64,000 nt of DNA, from the NCBI RefSeq assembly GCF_001662875.1, contig NZ_JPVZ01000010.1, forward strand, positions 78,693 to 142,692, read 5' to 3'. The translations under genes and the position numbers were made by a program. The stretch is from Thalassospira tepidiphila MCCC 1A03514 (GTDB lineage Bacteria > Pseudomonadota > Alphaproteobacteria > Rhodospirillales > Thalassospiraceae). The notes below the pieces were generated by a model. That model had not been told where the DNA came from, ran no database searches, and saw nothing but the letters and a program-made list of their open reading frames with translations. Positions within the stretch are counted from its first letter, which is position 1; the number at the start of each line of letters is the position of its first letter. Shown piece after piece: positions 1 to 7,656 of the stretch.

Positions 1-148
1 TAAAAATTTTTACCGGTGTTCCGGGCTTGAGGCGCATGACATGTTCGAGGTAATGAGACTGTTCGGGAGCAAGTTCGATTTCACTATCAGCCGTGATAGG
101 ATCCCGAACGAAAAGGCGTTGGCGGGCGCGCGTGGCATCAGCAGTCAT
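1..148 (-). CDS. rsmE: 16S rRNA m3U1498 methyltransferase RsmE (5' part only)
   Basis: The first 49 codons of a gene that runs off the left edge. The translation begins MTADATRARQRLFVRD and continues through EQSHYLEHVMRLKPG, which matches the N-terminal PUA-like part of RsmE (family pattern RLFV, then HYL-x-x-V-x-R-L-x-x-G). RsmE methylates N3 of U1498 in 16S rRNA in the assembled 30S subunit. The gene is divergent from ubiA, with 60 bp between the starts. The catalytic SPOUT domain is outside the window, so the call rests on this N-terminal pattern only. Confidence 0.82.
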   Translation of the reverse strand, partial: MTADATRARQRLFVRDPITADSEIELAPEQSHYLEHVMRLKPGTPVKIF

Positions 149-208
149 AAAGGTCCCCAAAGCCGTTTTACGGCATCTTGAAATGGTTTTTTATCAGATA
201 GGCCAATT

Positions 209-1162
209 ATGACACAGGTCAACCAGCCAATACAGACCAGCAAGAACGATATGCCACAGGATGGCTGGATCGATCGTTTCATGCCCGAAGCTGTCCGGCC
301 CTATCTGAAACTGCTGCGCCTTGATCGTCCGATTGGCACCTGGCTTTTGCTTTTGCCCTGCTGGTGGTCCACCGCCATGGCAGGCGGGTTAACCGATGCC
401 GTCACCACCAAACAGATCGTCATCATGATGGCCCTGTTCGGGGTGGGCGCCGTGATCATGCGCGGGGCCGGTTGCGTGATCAATGATCTGGCCGACCGCA
501 ATTTTGACGGCAAGGTCGAACGCACCACCACCCGCCCGCTCCCCAGTGGTCAGGTCAAGGTATGGCAGGCTTTGCTGTTCCTCGGCTTCATGATGTTGCT
601 GGGACTTGGCATTCTGGTGCAATTCCGCATCGAGGCGATCATCGTCGGCATCTGTTCGATCCCGATCATCATCACCTATCCGTTCATGAAGCGGATCACC
701 TATTGGCCGCAGGCCTGCCTTGGCCTTGCATTTAACTGGGGCGCGCTGGTCGGTTGGGCGGCTGTGACCGGCACGGTCGAACCGGCCGCCATTGCCATGT
801 ATGCGGCCGGCTTTTTCTGGACGCTTGGCTATGACACCATCTATGCCCATCAGGACAAGGATGATGATGCCAAGATCGGCCTGAAATCCCTCGCCCTCCG
901 TCTGGGCGATGCGACGCCGAAATGGGCCAAGGGGTTCTATACCATGACCACGCTTTTGCTGGGCGTTTCGGGCATGCTGGCCGGTTTGCACTGGTCCTAT
1001 TTTGTCTTGCTGGGGTTGGCGGGCATTCACCTTGGCTGGCAGGTTGCCACCGTCAAGCTTGATAATGCGGCCAATTGCCTGAAGCGGTTTAAATCCAACC
1101 GCGATTACGGATTACTGGTACTTGCTGCCATCGTGCTTTCGCACCTGATTGCGAACGCATAA
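209..1162 (+). CDS. ubiA: 4-hydroxybenzoate polyprenyltransferase
   Basis: A 317-residue integral membrane prenyltransferase that attaches the polyprenyl tail to 4-hydroxybenzoate in ubiquinone synthesis. The two Asp-rich Mg-diphosphate sites of the family are visible: NDLADRNFD at residues 92-100, and D209 followed by the D216-D220 cluster (QDKDDDAKIGLKS). About eight hydrophobic segments span the rest, and the length matches UbiA proteins. It is divergent from rsmE. ubiD, the next enzyme of the classical pathway, lies about 2 kb downstream on the same strand, but other genes intervene, so they are not one operon. Confidence 0.95.
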   Translation: MTQVNQPIQTSKNDMPQDGWIDRFMPEAVRPYLKLLRLDRPIGTWLLLLPCWWSTAMAGGLTDAVTTKQIVIMMALFGVGAVIMRGAGCVINDLADRNFDGKVERTTTRPLPSGQVKVWQALLFLGFMMLLGLGILVQFRIEAIIVGICSIPIIITYPFMKRITYWPQACLGLAFNWGALVGWAAVTGTVEPAAIAMYAAGFFWTLGYDTIYAHQDKDDDAKIGLKSLALRLGDATPKWAKGFYTMTTLLLGVSGMLAGLHWSYFVLLGLAGIHLGWQVATVKLDNAANCLKRFKSNRDYGLLVLAAIVLSHLIANA

Positions 1163-1193
1163 CCCGATACCCCCTTTTCAAGGTAAACCGCCA

Positions 1194-1901
1194 ATGAGCG
1201 AGAATGTCTTCGCCGATGCACTGGTGCCCGATGTCGATGATCCGCAATTTGCCGATCTGATCGAAACATTCACCGTACCGGCCCGCGTGCCACTGGCGCC
1301 GGAAATCGAGATGTATCTGGCGACCCACATCACCCCGCTTTGGCAGGCGACCGAGGATATTCTGGGTGTGCTTGATATCCCACCACCCTATTGGGCCTTT
1401 GCCTGGCCGGGTGGGCAGGCAATCACGCGCTATATCCTTGATCACCCGGAACTGGTACGCGGCAAGCGGGTGCTTGATTTCGCCTGTGGTGGCGGCATGC
1501 AGGCGATTGCCTGCGTCCGTTCTGATGCCGCAGAAATCCTTGCCAATGACATCGACCCGGTGGCGATTACCGCTACAAGGCTGAATGCCAAACACAATGG
1601 TGCTGAAGTCCCGACGACGACCGAAAATCTGGTTGGCACATCGGCCCCGCAAAAGCGCTGGGATGTGATTTTTGCCGGCGACGTCTGTTATCAGCAGGAT
1701 ATGGCAAATGCCGTTTTGCAGTGGCTGATGGCCGAAGCGCGCCTTGGCACCAAGGTCATCCTGGCCGACCCCGGCCGGACCTATGCGCCGACGCACAATA
1801 TCGACGAGCTTGAAACCTATGACGTACCTGTCGATGTCGCGGTCGAAGATACCGACACCAAGTTCACCCGCATCTGGCAGCTTTTGCCGGACCGTGATTA
1901 A
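1194..1901 (+). CDS. class I SAM methyltransferase, EtfB-lysine-methyltransferase-like (METTL20 family)
   Basis: A 235-residue Rossmann-fold methyltransferase. The SAM-binding motif I is VLDFACGGG at residues 93-101, with an acidic ND near 119. The preceding PPPYWAFAWPGGQAI block is typical of the METTL20/EtfB-KMT group, which methylates lysines of the electron-transfer flavoprotein beta subunit; bacterial members are often labelled PrmA-like. An upstream in-frame ATG at 1149 would overlap ubiA. I chose 1194 because it follows ubiA and has AAGG about 10 nt upstream. It ends convergently with the next gene, overlapping by 4 nt. Substrate assignment is by family resemblance only. Confidence 0.75.
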   Translation: MSENVFADALVPDVDDPQFADLIETFTVPARVPLAPEIEMYLATHITPLWQATEDILGVLDIPPPYWAFAWPGGQAITRYILDHPELVRGKRVLDFACGGGMQAIACVRSDAAEILANDIDPVAITATRLNAKHNGAEVPTTTENLVGTSAPQKRWDVIFAGDVCYQQDMANAVLQWLMAEARLGTKVILADPGRTYAPTHNIDELETYDVPVDVAVEDTDTKFTRIWQLLPDRD

Positions 1902-2638
1902 TCCTGTTCAACAACAAGACGGCGAAATGCCGGATCATCAATGACACGCAGGACGAATGCGGGGCTAAAGACCTGCCCGGCACGCTTGGCGAAAAGTGCC
2001 GTCATTTCCCATTGATCAAGGTATGTGAACCGGCGATCTCTGGCCTCAATCGCAGACAAGGCAAACACCGCGCCCTGATCAAAAACATGCCCGCGCGCAG
2101 ATTGGTACATGCCGATGTGATCGGTCGTAACCCCGCAATCGAGATCAAGATCGCGCCCCGGAAAGTGAACGTAGCTGTAATGGGCTGGCACCGATTCCGT
2201 GACATGCATATGGGCAAGTTGTGTCGGGGTGAGCCAGGTCACCGAAACACGCACGCGCGTGCCCGGTGATGGCGCCAGCGTTGCCGGAACCGCGCCGTAT
2301 CCGGTTATGTGCGTTGAATAGACAATATCATGATGCGACAGCCAACCATGGGTCACCGGAATTTCATCTGACAGGTTCTGATGGGTGAATTTTCGGGCAA
2401 GTTGTATCGGTGCACGATTGGACCCGACGGCCAGAACCGGTGTCCTGCCCCTTGTCGCAGTCGCGACGTCTGATGGCTCTATCGCAATCGCGTCACCACC
2501 ACGAAACAGGAAATCGTGATCCGGCGCAGGATAGGGATACAAAAACGCGCGCAGGAGATCCTGCGCGCGTGGATGCTGTTCGATCTGGTCGCGCAACACG
2601 GGATCCGTGATCATATGCGCATCAGATATCGAAAACAT
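1898..2638 (-). CDS. conserved hypothetical protein, possibly gamma-glutamylcyclotransferase-like
   Basis: A 246-residue protein without signal peptide or membrane segments that I do not recognise with confidence. The stretch LAVGSNRAPIQLARKF around residues 70-85 resembles the [Y/V]GSN phosphate-loop motif opening the gamma-glutamylcyclotransferase fold, but it lies unusually far from the N-terminus. It is rich in His and Thr. It starts 14 nt after the stop of the DUF4170 gene, so the two are probably co-transcribed. There is no strong Shine-Dalgarno sequence; an alternative ATG lies at 2614. Its 3' end overlaps the methyltransferase gene by 4 nt. Confidence 0.6.
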   Translation of the reverse strand: MFSISDAHMITDPVLRDQIEQHPRAQDLLRAFLYPYPAPDHDFLFRGGDAIAIEPSDVATATRGRTPVLAVGSNRAPIQLARKFTHQNLSDEIPVTHGWLSHHDIVYSTHITGYGAVPATLAPSPGTRVRVSVTWLTPTQLAHMHVTESVPAHYSYVHFPGRDLDLDCGVTTDHIGMYQSARGHVFDQGAVFALSAIEARDRRFTYLDQWEMTALFAKRAGQVFSPAFVLRVIDDPAFRRLVVEQD

Positions 2639-2652
2639 GCTGGTCGTCGGGC

Positions 2653-3009
2653 TTAGCCTTCGACAACGCGATAGCGATAGTTGCAGTCGTCAACATGCTG
2701 CCATGCCAGTTTCGACCATGCCTTTTCTGCATCGCCAAACGTGGCAAACGGGCCATGACGTTCTTCTTCACCGCCAACCGGGGTTTCGAAATCGGTGCTT
2801 TCATATTCGCCACCGACAACCCAGTATTCTTCAAGGCGTTCGATCCGATAACGCGAATTCGCGTCATCAACCGACTGCCAGGCCATTTTCGACCATTCCT
2901 TTTCGGCGTCTTCGAAGCTGCCAAACGGACCAACTTTGGTTTCTTCGCCAATCGGCTTGTCGAAACCGGTATCCTGATAGGTGCCCCCGATAACCCAGTA
3001 CTTGGCCAT
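2653..3009 (-). CDS. tandem DUF4170-domain protein
   Basis: A 118-residue protein made of two copies of one roughly 55-residue unit. Copy 1 opens YWVIGGTYQDTGF and copy 2 opens YWVVGGEYESTDF. Each then runs GPF-x-[ST]F-x-DAEK-x-WSK-[ML]AWQ, ending in a CNYRYRV/ANSRYRI-like segment. The family pattern is that of DUF4170, whose members usually carry one copy; function is unknown. I chose the start MAKYWVIGG at 3009 because AAGGA sits 7 nt upstream, rather than the longer frame opening at 3117. It probably heads a two-gene unit with the gene ending at 1898. Confidence 0.75.
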   Translation of the reverse strand: MAKYWVIGGTYQDTGFDKPIGEETKVGPFGSFEDAEKEWSKMAWQSVDDANSRYRIERLEEYWVVGGEYESTDFETPVGGEEERHGPFATFGDAEKAWSKLAWQHVDDCNYRYRVVEG

Positions 3010-3261
3010 CTGTGCGTCCTTCATGCTTTTGGTGAGTTGCCAGGTCGCGTGCTGTGGGTCACGCGACTCTTTTCCTTGCCCATGTATAACCAAATGATGC
3101 GCTGACCAAAACCGCAAAATTATGCATCGCCCTGCAACGCAGCATTGTCAGATCATGTAGGGATGGATCGAACCGGTTACAAATAACGTATTTGACAACA
3201 GCAAGGTTGTCCCGTTTCGCTCCGCGGCGTATGAAGACAATCAGGTTTCAAAGCTTTGCAG

Positions 3262-4800
3262 ATGACAGGTGCCATGCCCTATCAATCCCTTCGTGACTTC
3301 ATGGATGCGCTGGAAAAAACCGGCCGTCTTGTCCGTGTCACTGAACCGGTCTCCCCCAATCTTGAAATGACGGAAATCCAGACCCGCCTTCTCGCCGAAG
3401 GTGGCCCGGCGGTTCTGTTTGAAAATGTTGTCGGTGATGACGGCAAAAAATATGACATGCCGGTTCTGGTCAACCTGTTTGGCACCGTGGACCGCGTGGC
3501 GGCGGGCATGAACCGCAAGCCCGAAGAACTGCGCGAAGTCGGCGAAACGCTGGCATTCCTCAAACAGCCAGAACCACCGGCCAGCATCCGCGAAGCTTTT
3601 TCGATGCTGCCGCTTGCCAAAACCGTGATGGCGATGAAACCCAAAACGGTTTCCAAGGCGCCGTGTCAGGAAGTGGTCCTTCAGGGCGATGACATCGATC
3701 TTTCGAAAATTCCGGTTCAATCCTGCTGGCCCGGTGAACCCGGCCCGCTGATCACTTGGCCGCTGGTGGTGACCCAGGGACCAAGTGCCGGCACCAAGGG
3801 TGGTGACAAGCGCGATGTGTTTAACCTTGGCATCTATCGCATGCAGGTGTTGGGCAAAAACAAAACCATCATGCGCTGGCTGAAACATCGCGGCGGCGCA
3901 CAGCATCATGCCCGCTGGAAACAGGAAAAGCGTGAACCGCTGCCCGCTGCCATCGTTCTGGGCGCAGATCCGGGCACGATCCTTGCCGCGGTCACCCCGG
4001 TCCCTGATACCCTGTCGGAATATCAGTTTGCCGGGCTTTTGCGCGGCGAGAAAGTCGAACTGGTCGATTGCAAAACCGTGCCGCTCAAGGTCCCGGCCAG
4101 GGCCGAGATCATTCTTGAAGGTTACGTATCGCTTGATGAATACGCGCCCGAGGGGCCGTATGGCGATCACACCGGTTATTATAACTCGGTCGAAGATTTC
4201 CCGGTCTTTACCGTGACCGCCATCACCATGCGCAAAAAGCCGATCTATCTGTCGACCTTCACCGGCCGTCCGCCAGATGAACCGTCGGTTCTGGGTGAAG
4301 CATTGAATGACGTGTTTGTGCCGCTTTTGCAGCAACAGTTCCCGGAAATCGTTGATTTCTGGCTGCCGCCAGAAGGATGCAGCTATCGCATTGCGGTTGT
4401 TTCGATGAAGAAGGCCTATGCCGGTCACGCCAAGCGCGTGATGATGGGCGTCTGGTCGTTCTTGCGTCAGTTCATGTACACCAAATTCGTCATTGTCGTG
4501 GATGACGATATTGATGTCCGTGACTGGAAGGATGTCATGTGGGCGATCTCGACGCGGATGGACCCAGTACGCGATATCACCACCGTCACCGACACCCCGA
4601 TTGACTATCTTGATTTCGCATCCCCGGTTTCGGGCCTTGGCGGCAAGCTTGGCCTTGATGCCACCAACAAGTTGCCCGGTGAAACCAACCGCGAATGGGG
4701 CGAAAAGATCTATATGGATGATGACATCATCGACCGAGTCGATCAGAAATGGGAACGCTATGGCCTGCCCGGAACGGGCAAGAAGATTTGGCGGGACTGA
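3262..4800 (+). CDS. ubiD: 4-hydroxy-3-polyprenylbenzoate decarboxylase
   Basis: About 512 residues, collinear with UbiD over its whole length ([15 protein letters not shown] at the start, [14 protein letters not shown] in the middle, [14 protein letters not shown] near the end). UbiD is a prenylated-FMN-dependent decarboxylase that removes the carboxyl of the prenylated benzoate in ubiquinone synthesis; its cofactor comes from UbiX, which is not in this window. Starts at 3262 and 3274 are both possible; 3262 gives an N-terminus that aligns with the E. coli protein. A TTGACA hexamer lies at 3192-3197, but I see no convincing -10 element behind it. Confidence 0.95.
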   Translation: MTGAMPYQSLRDFMDALEKTGRLVRVTEPVSPNLEMTEIQTRLLAEGGPAVLFENVVGDDGKKYDMPVLVNLFGTVDRVAAGMNRKPEELREVGETLAFLKQPEPPASIREAFSMLPLAKTVMAMKPKTVSKAPCQEVVLQGDDIDLSKIPVQSCWPGEPGPLITWPLVVTQGPSAGTKGGDKRDVFNLGIYRMQVLGKNKTIMRWLKHRGGAQHHARWKQEKREPLPAAIVLGADPGTILAAVTPVPDTLSEYQFAGLLRGEKVELVDCKTVPLKVPARAEIILEGYVSLDEYAPEGPYGDHTGYYNSVEDFPVFTVTAITMRKKPIYLSTFTGRPPDEPSVLGEALNDVFVPLLQQQFPEIVDFWLPPEGCSYRIAVVSMKKAYAGHAKRVMMGVWSFLRQFMYTKFVIVVDDDIDVRDWKDVMWAISTRMDPVRDITTVTDTPIDYLDFASPVSGLGGKLGLDATNKLPGETNREWGEKIYMDDDIIDRVDQKWERYGLPGTGKKIWRD

Positions 4801-4803
4801 TCG

Positions 4804-5094
4804 CTAAAAGCCGTGAAAGACCATATCGAGTGCGTTGGTGAGGGCGAAACTATCTTCGAACTCACCAACTTTCTCACCAATTTCCGCCAGACCAACCGTC
4901 GCGATAAACTGCGGCAGCAAAACCCAGTTATCGCCGCTTATACGAACTACAGGATTTAGCCGCTCGGCTGGCAAGGCATATTGGGCAATTGGTTTCAGGG
5001 GCACGACAACCCGTGTCTGCAAATCAGAAAGCAGATCCGACTGCACATCGACGACATAGCCATCCTCGAAACGGCAAATATCCCCCTTGGCCAT
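4804..5094 (-). CDS. ccdB: CcdB-family toxin
   Basis: A 96-residue protein with the CcdB pattern throughout: an N-terminal segment ending in YVVDVQSDLL, RVVVPL, then LNPVV, and a C-terminal GEKVGEFEDS followed by a short hydrophobic helix. CcdB toxins poison DNA gyrase by trapping the cleaved complex. The ATG overlaps the last base of the ccdA stop codon (TGATG), indicating translational coupling with the antitoxin. The length is normal for the family (about 100 residues) and the frame is intact, so the pair looks functional. It is convergent with ubiD, with a 3-nt gap. Confidence 0.9.
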   Translation of the reverse strand: MAKGDICRFEDGYVVDVQSDLLSDLQTRVVVPLKPIAQYALPAERLNPVVRISGDNWVLLPQFIATVGLAEIGEKVGEFEDSFALTNALDMVFHGF

Positions 5095-5336
5095 CAGAAC
5101 TTCCGATGTTTGGCCAAAGGTATGCCGTTTTTCGCGACATAGCTGTTACTCGCCTCAAGGGCTGCCTTGTTTTGCTCTTTCCAAAGTTCAGCCCGTTTCA
5201 TCGAAATCGCATCACGCAAACCTGACTCGGCTGAGCGCGAAATATTGATCCCGAGTTTTTTGGCCTCTTGCAACAATTCAGCATCAAGACTGACATTTGT
5301 CGGCTTGCGCTGCTTGGCTTTGACATCTGCGGTCAT
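5094..5336 (-). CDS. ccdA: CcdA-family antitoxin
   Basis: An 80-residue antitoxin. The N-terminal part (KPTNVSLDAELLQEAKKLGIN, residues 11-31) is a ribbon-helix-helix DNA-binding domain. The C-terminal part, including ELWKEQNKAALEASNSYVAKNG, is the CcdB-wrapping tail typical of CcdA. CcdA neutralises CcdB and represses the operon together with it. GGAG lies 9 nt before the ATG. A palindromic candidate operator is just upstream at 5351-5370. Confidence 0.92.
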   Translation of the reverse strand: MTADVKAKQRKPTNVSLDAELLQEAKKLGINISRSAESGLRDAISMKRAELWKEQNKAALEASNSYVAKNGIPLAKHRKF

Positions 5337-5350
5337 TTACGCAAGCTCCA

Positions 5351-5377
5351 TGTGCATATTTATGCGCATACATTATC
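5351..5377 (-). promoter_or_regulatory. candidate ccdAB promoter/operator
   Basis: On the minus strand a GATAAT -10-like hexamer (5372-5377) is followed by TATGCGCATA, a perfect 10-bp palindrome (5361-5370), and a related half-site, TATGCACA. Repeated palindromic sites overlapping the promoter are what CcdA-CcdB autoregulation needs. The -35 element is not clear. This is inference from position and symmetry. Confidence 0.45.
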
Positions 5378-5394
5378 AGGAAACCACACCAAGC

Positions 5395-5988
5395 TCAATT
5401 TCTGAAAAACATCCAGTGGTCGCCATTTTCATCCGGCTTTTCGGAATAGAAAAACTGCGGCGCATCACACATGAAATCATCAACCCGGATGGCGAAATTG
5501 CACATATCCGCATCGCCCATAACTTCGGCCATGTATTCAGTACTGTTTTCCTGCCAGCTCAGCACCGGTGGTGCCGTTTCATCAAAGACACAAAGCGCAA
5601 ACTGCTCGGACTGCTTGAACGGGATATAACGGATTTCACTGTGATCTTTGGCACCATGGTTGGTCACAAACAACAATGCGAAAAACGGGCCATCAGGGTT
5701 ATCAAGGTCAACCCAACCGGCGATGCGATCAAGCACGCCATCACAGGTAAAATCACCGGTCAGCATCTGATGGCGATAGTTTCGGGCGTATTGCCCGCCC
5801 TGCCAGCGCATTTCGTAATAAAACTGTGCGCTTGAAACCGGATCGGTTTCGCCATTCGCATTCAGCTCCCATACACCATTTTCATCCCAGCCTTTCATCA
5901 CAGTCTTGCTGTCATCTGCGAATGCAGGGCTGACCAATCCGATCAGGCAAGCCACACTAAGCCCGGAAAGAATTTTCTGCTTGTTCAT
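5395..5988 (-). CDS. exported hypothetical protein
   Basis: A 197-residue protein with a clear Sec signal peptide (MNKQKILSGLSVACLIGLVSPAFA, cut after about residue 24). The mature part is rich in aromatic and acidic residues and contains at least four cysteines, which could form disulfides in the periplasm. I recognise no family. I chose the start at 5988 because it supplies the signal peptide and has GGGAACG just upstream; the open frame extends further, to 6234. It lies upstream of ccdA on the same strand with a 58-nt gap that holds the ccdAB operator candidate. Confidence 0.65.
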   Translation of the reverse strand: MNKQKILSGLSVACLIGLVSPAFADDSKTVMKGWDENGVWELNANGETDPVSSAQFYYEMRWQGGQYARNYRHQMLTGDFTCDGVLDRIAGWVDLDNPDGPFFALLFVTNHGAKDHSEIRYIPFKQSEQFALCVFDETAPPVLSWQENSTEYMAEVMGDADMCNFAIRVDDFMCDAPQFFYSEKPDENGDHWMFFRN

Positions 5989-6212
5989 CGCGTTCCCGTT
6001 TATCTGGCGCCAGTAGCACTTGTTTGTCTGACTATAACAGAAAGCCGTTTGAAATCTGTCATTGTCCGGGCCTTGCCATTCGGCCCTCGTCCTGCCACCT
6101 CTGAAACAAGGCAGGAATTTTAGGCCAAAACCAGCTTTTTGTTTCGGGTCTATGCGAAAACGTTCGTGCCCCCTATAACGTAAGAAACACATTCCGATAC
6201 AAGGGAGCCTCC

Positions 6213-7562
6213 ATGCCCAAGACCGACATGACACTTGATCGCATCAATGACCTTCTGGCACAGGCAAAAAAGGCCGGTGCAGACGATGCCGATGCCGTTT
6301 ATGTCGAAGGCACATCGCTTTCGGTTGCCCAGCGTCTGGGCAAGATGGAAAAGCTTGAACGTTCCGAGGGGGCCGATCTTGGCCTGCGGGTTCTGATTGG
6401 CAAGAAACAGGCAGTTGTATCGTCATCTGATACCAGCGACGCCGCCCTTGCCGAATTGGTCGAACGTGCGGTTGCGATGGCCAAAAATGCCCCCGAAGAT
6501 CCCTATTGCGGTATTGCCGACCCAAGTGAACTTGCCGAAAGTTTCAATGTCGAAGCACTTGAACTGTGCGAGCCGGGCGAAGTTGATCAGGACAAACTGA
6601 TCGAATGGGCCAGCGCCTGCGAAGAGGCCGCGCGCTCCGTCGACGGCATCACCAACTCAGAAGGATCCGAAGCTGGTTGGGGCCGCCATCAGATTACACT
6701 TGCCGCCACCAACGGCTTTGCCAATTCCTATGCCGGGTCGGGCAGCCATATCTCGGTTTCCGTATTGGCGGGGACCGGCACAGGCATGGAACGCGATTAC
6801 GATTATGACAGTGCAGTGTTTTCGACCGATCTGCGCGATCCGGTCGATATCGGCAAAAAGGCCGCTGAAAAGACCCTGCGTCGTTTGAACCCGCGCAAGG
6901 TCAAAAGCGCGCAGGTCCCGGTGATCTATGATCCGCGCGTTTCGGCATCGATCGTCGGGCACCTGTCATCGGCGATTAATGGTTCCGGCATTGCACGTGG
7001 CACCAGCTTCCTTCTGGATGCGATGGGCAGCGAAATCTTCGCGCCGCATATCAACATCATTGATGATCCGCATCGCAAACGTGGCCTGCGTTCCAAACCG
7101 TTTGACGCCGAAGGGGTGGCAAACCAGAAACGCCATCTAATCGAAAACGGTGTCCTGAAAACCTGGATCATGGATCTGCGTTCGGCCCGTCAGCTTGGCC
7201 TGAAATCGACCGGTAACGCGTCACGCGGGGCCGGAAGCCTGCCGGGGCCGTCAACCACCAACCTGTACATGGACCCGGGCACCATTTCGCCCGAAGACAT
7301 GATCAAGGATATCAAGTCGGGCCTTTACATCACCGAGATGATCGGCAGCAGCGTAAATGGTGTGACGGGCGATTATTCGCGCGGTGCGTCGGGTTACTGG
7401 ATTGAAAATGGCGAACTGGCCTATCCGGTGTCGGAAATCACGGTGGCGGGCAACCTTAAAGACATGTTCAAGACCGTTGTCCCGGCCAATGACCTGACAT
7501 TCAAATACGGCACCAATGCCCCGACCCTTCGCATTGACGGCATGACGCTGGCCGGGCAGTAA
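6213..7562 (+). CDS. pmbA: TldD/PmbA-family metalloprotease subunit PmbA (TldE)
   Basis: A 449-residue protein with the layout of PmbA/TldE: an N-terminal helical part, a middle beta-rich part with the S-[AG]-x-R-G-x-SFL-like segment near residue 265, and the C-terminal signature GVTGDYSRGASGYWIENGE around residue 385. PmbA pairs with TldD, which carries the metal site, to degrade unfolded peptides; the pair is known for maturing microcin B17 and degrading CcdA in E. coli. The nearby ccdAB pair may be coincidence. It is followed by a strong terminator at 7599-7625. Confidence 0.93.
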   Translation: MPKTDMTLDRINDLLAQAKKAGADDADAVYVEGTSLSVAQRLGKMEKLERSEGADLGLRVLIGKKQAVVSSSDTSDAALAELVERAVAMAKNAPEDPYCGIADPSELAESFNVEALELCEPGEVDQDKLIEWASACEEAARSVDGITNSEGSEAGWGRHQITLAATNGFANSYAGSGSHISVSVLAGTGTGMERDYDYDSAVFSTDLRDPVDIGKKAAEKTLRRLNPRKVKSAQVPVIYDPRVSASIVGHLSSAINGSGIARGTSFLLDAMGSEIFAPHINIIDDPHRKRGLRSKPFDAEGVANQKRHLIENGVLKTWIMDLRSARQLGLKSTGNASRGAGSLPGPSTTNLYMDPGTISPEDMIKDIKSGLYITEMIGSSVNGVTGDYSRGASGYWIENGELAYPVSEITVAGNLKDMFKTVVPANDLTFKYGTNAPTLRIDGMTLAGQ

Positions 7563-7591
7563 TCCCATCGTCATTTGATTGCCAACCGATC

Positions 7592-7630
7592 AAAAAAGAA
7601 CGCCCGGTCGATTTGACCGGGCGTTTTAAG
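7592..7630. terminator. bidirectional rho-independent terminator between pmbA and the chemoreceptor
   Basis: A perfect 11-bp stem, AACGCCCGGTC (7599-7609) with GACCGGGCGTT (7615-7625) and a 5-nt loop, flanked by AAAAAA on the left and TTTT on the right. It can therefore stop transcription from both convergent genes. Confidence 0.9.
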
Positions 7631-7656
7631 TTTGGGTACTTCGGGTATCCGGGTGC

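Noticed and set aside
3192..3220. TTGACA upstream of ubiD as a promoter
   Set aside because: No acceptable -10 hexamer at 15-19 bp; kept only as a remark under ubiD.
3241..4428. Open frame of 395 codons opposite ubiD
   Set aside because: Antisense shadow; ubiD on the plus strand matches its family over the full length.
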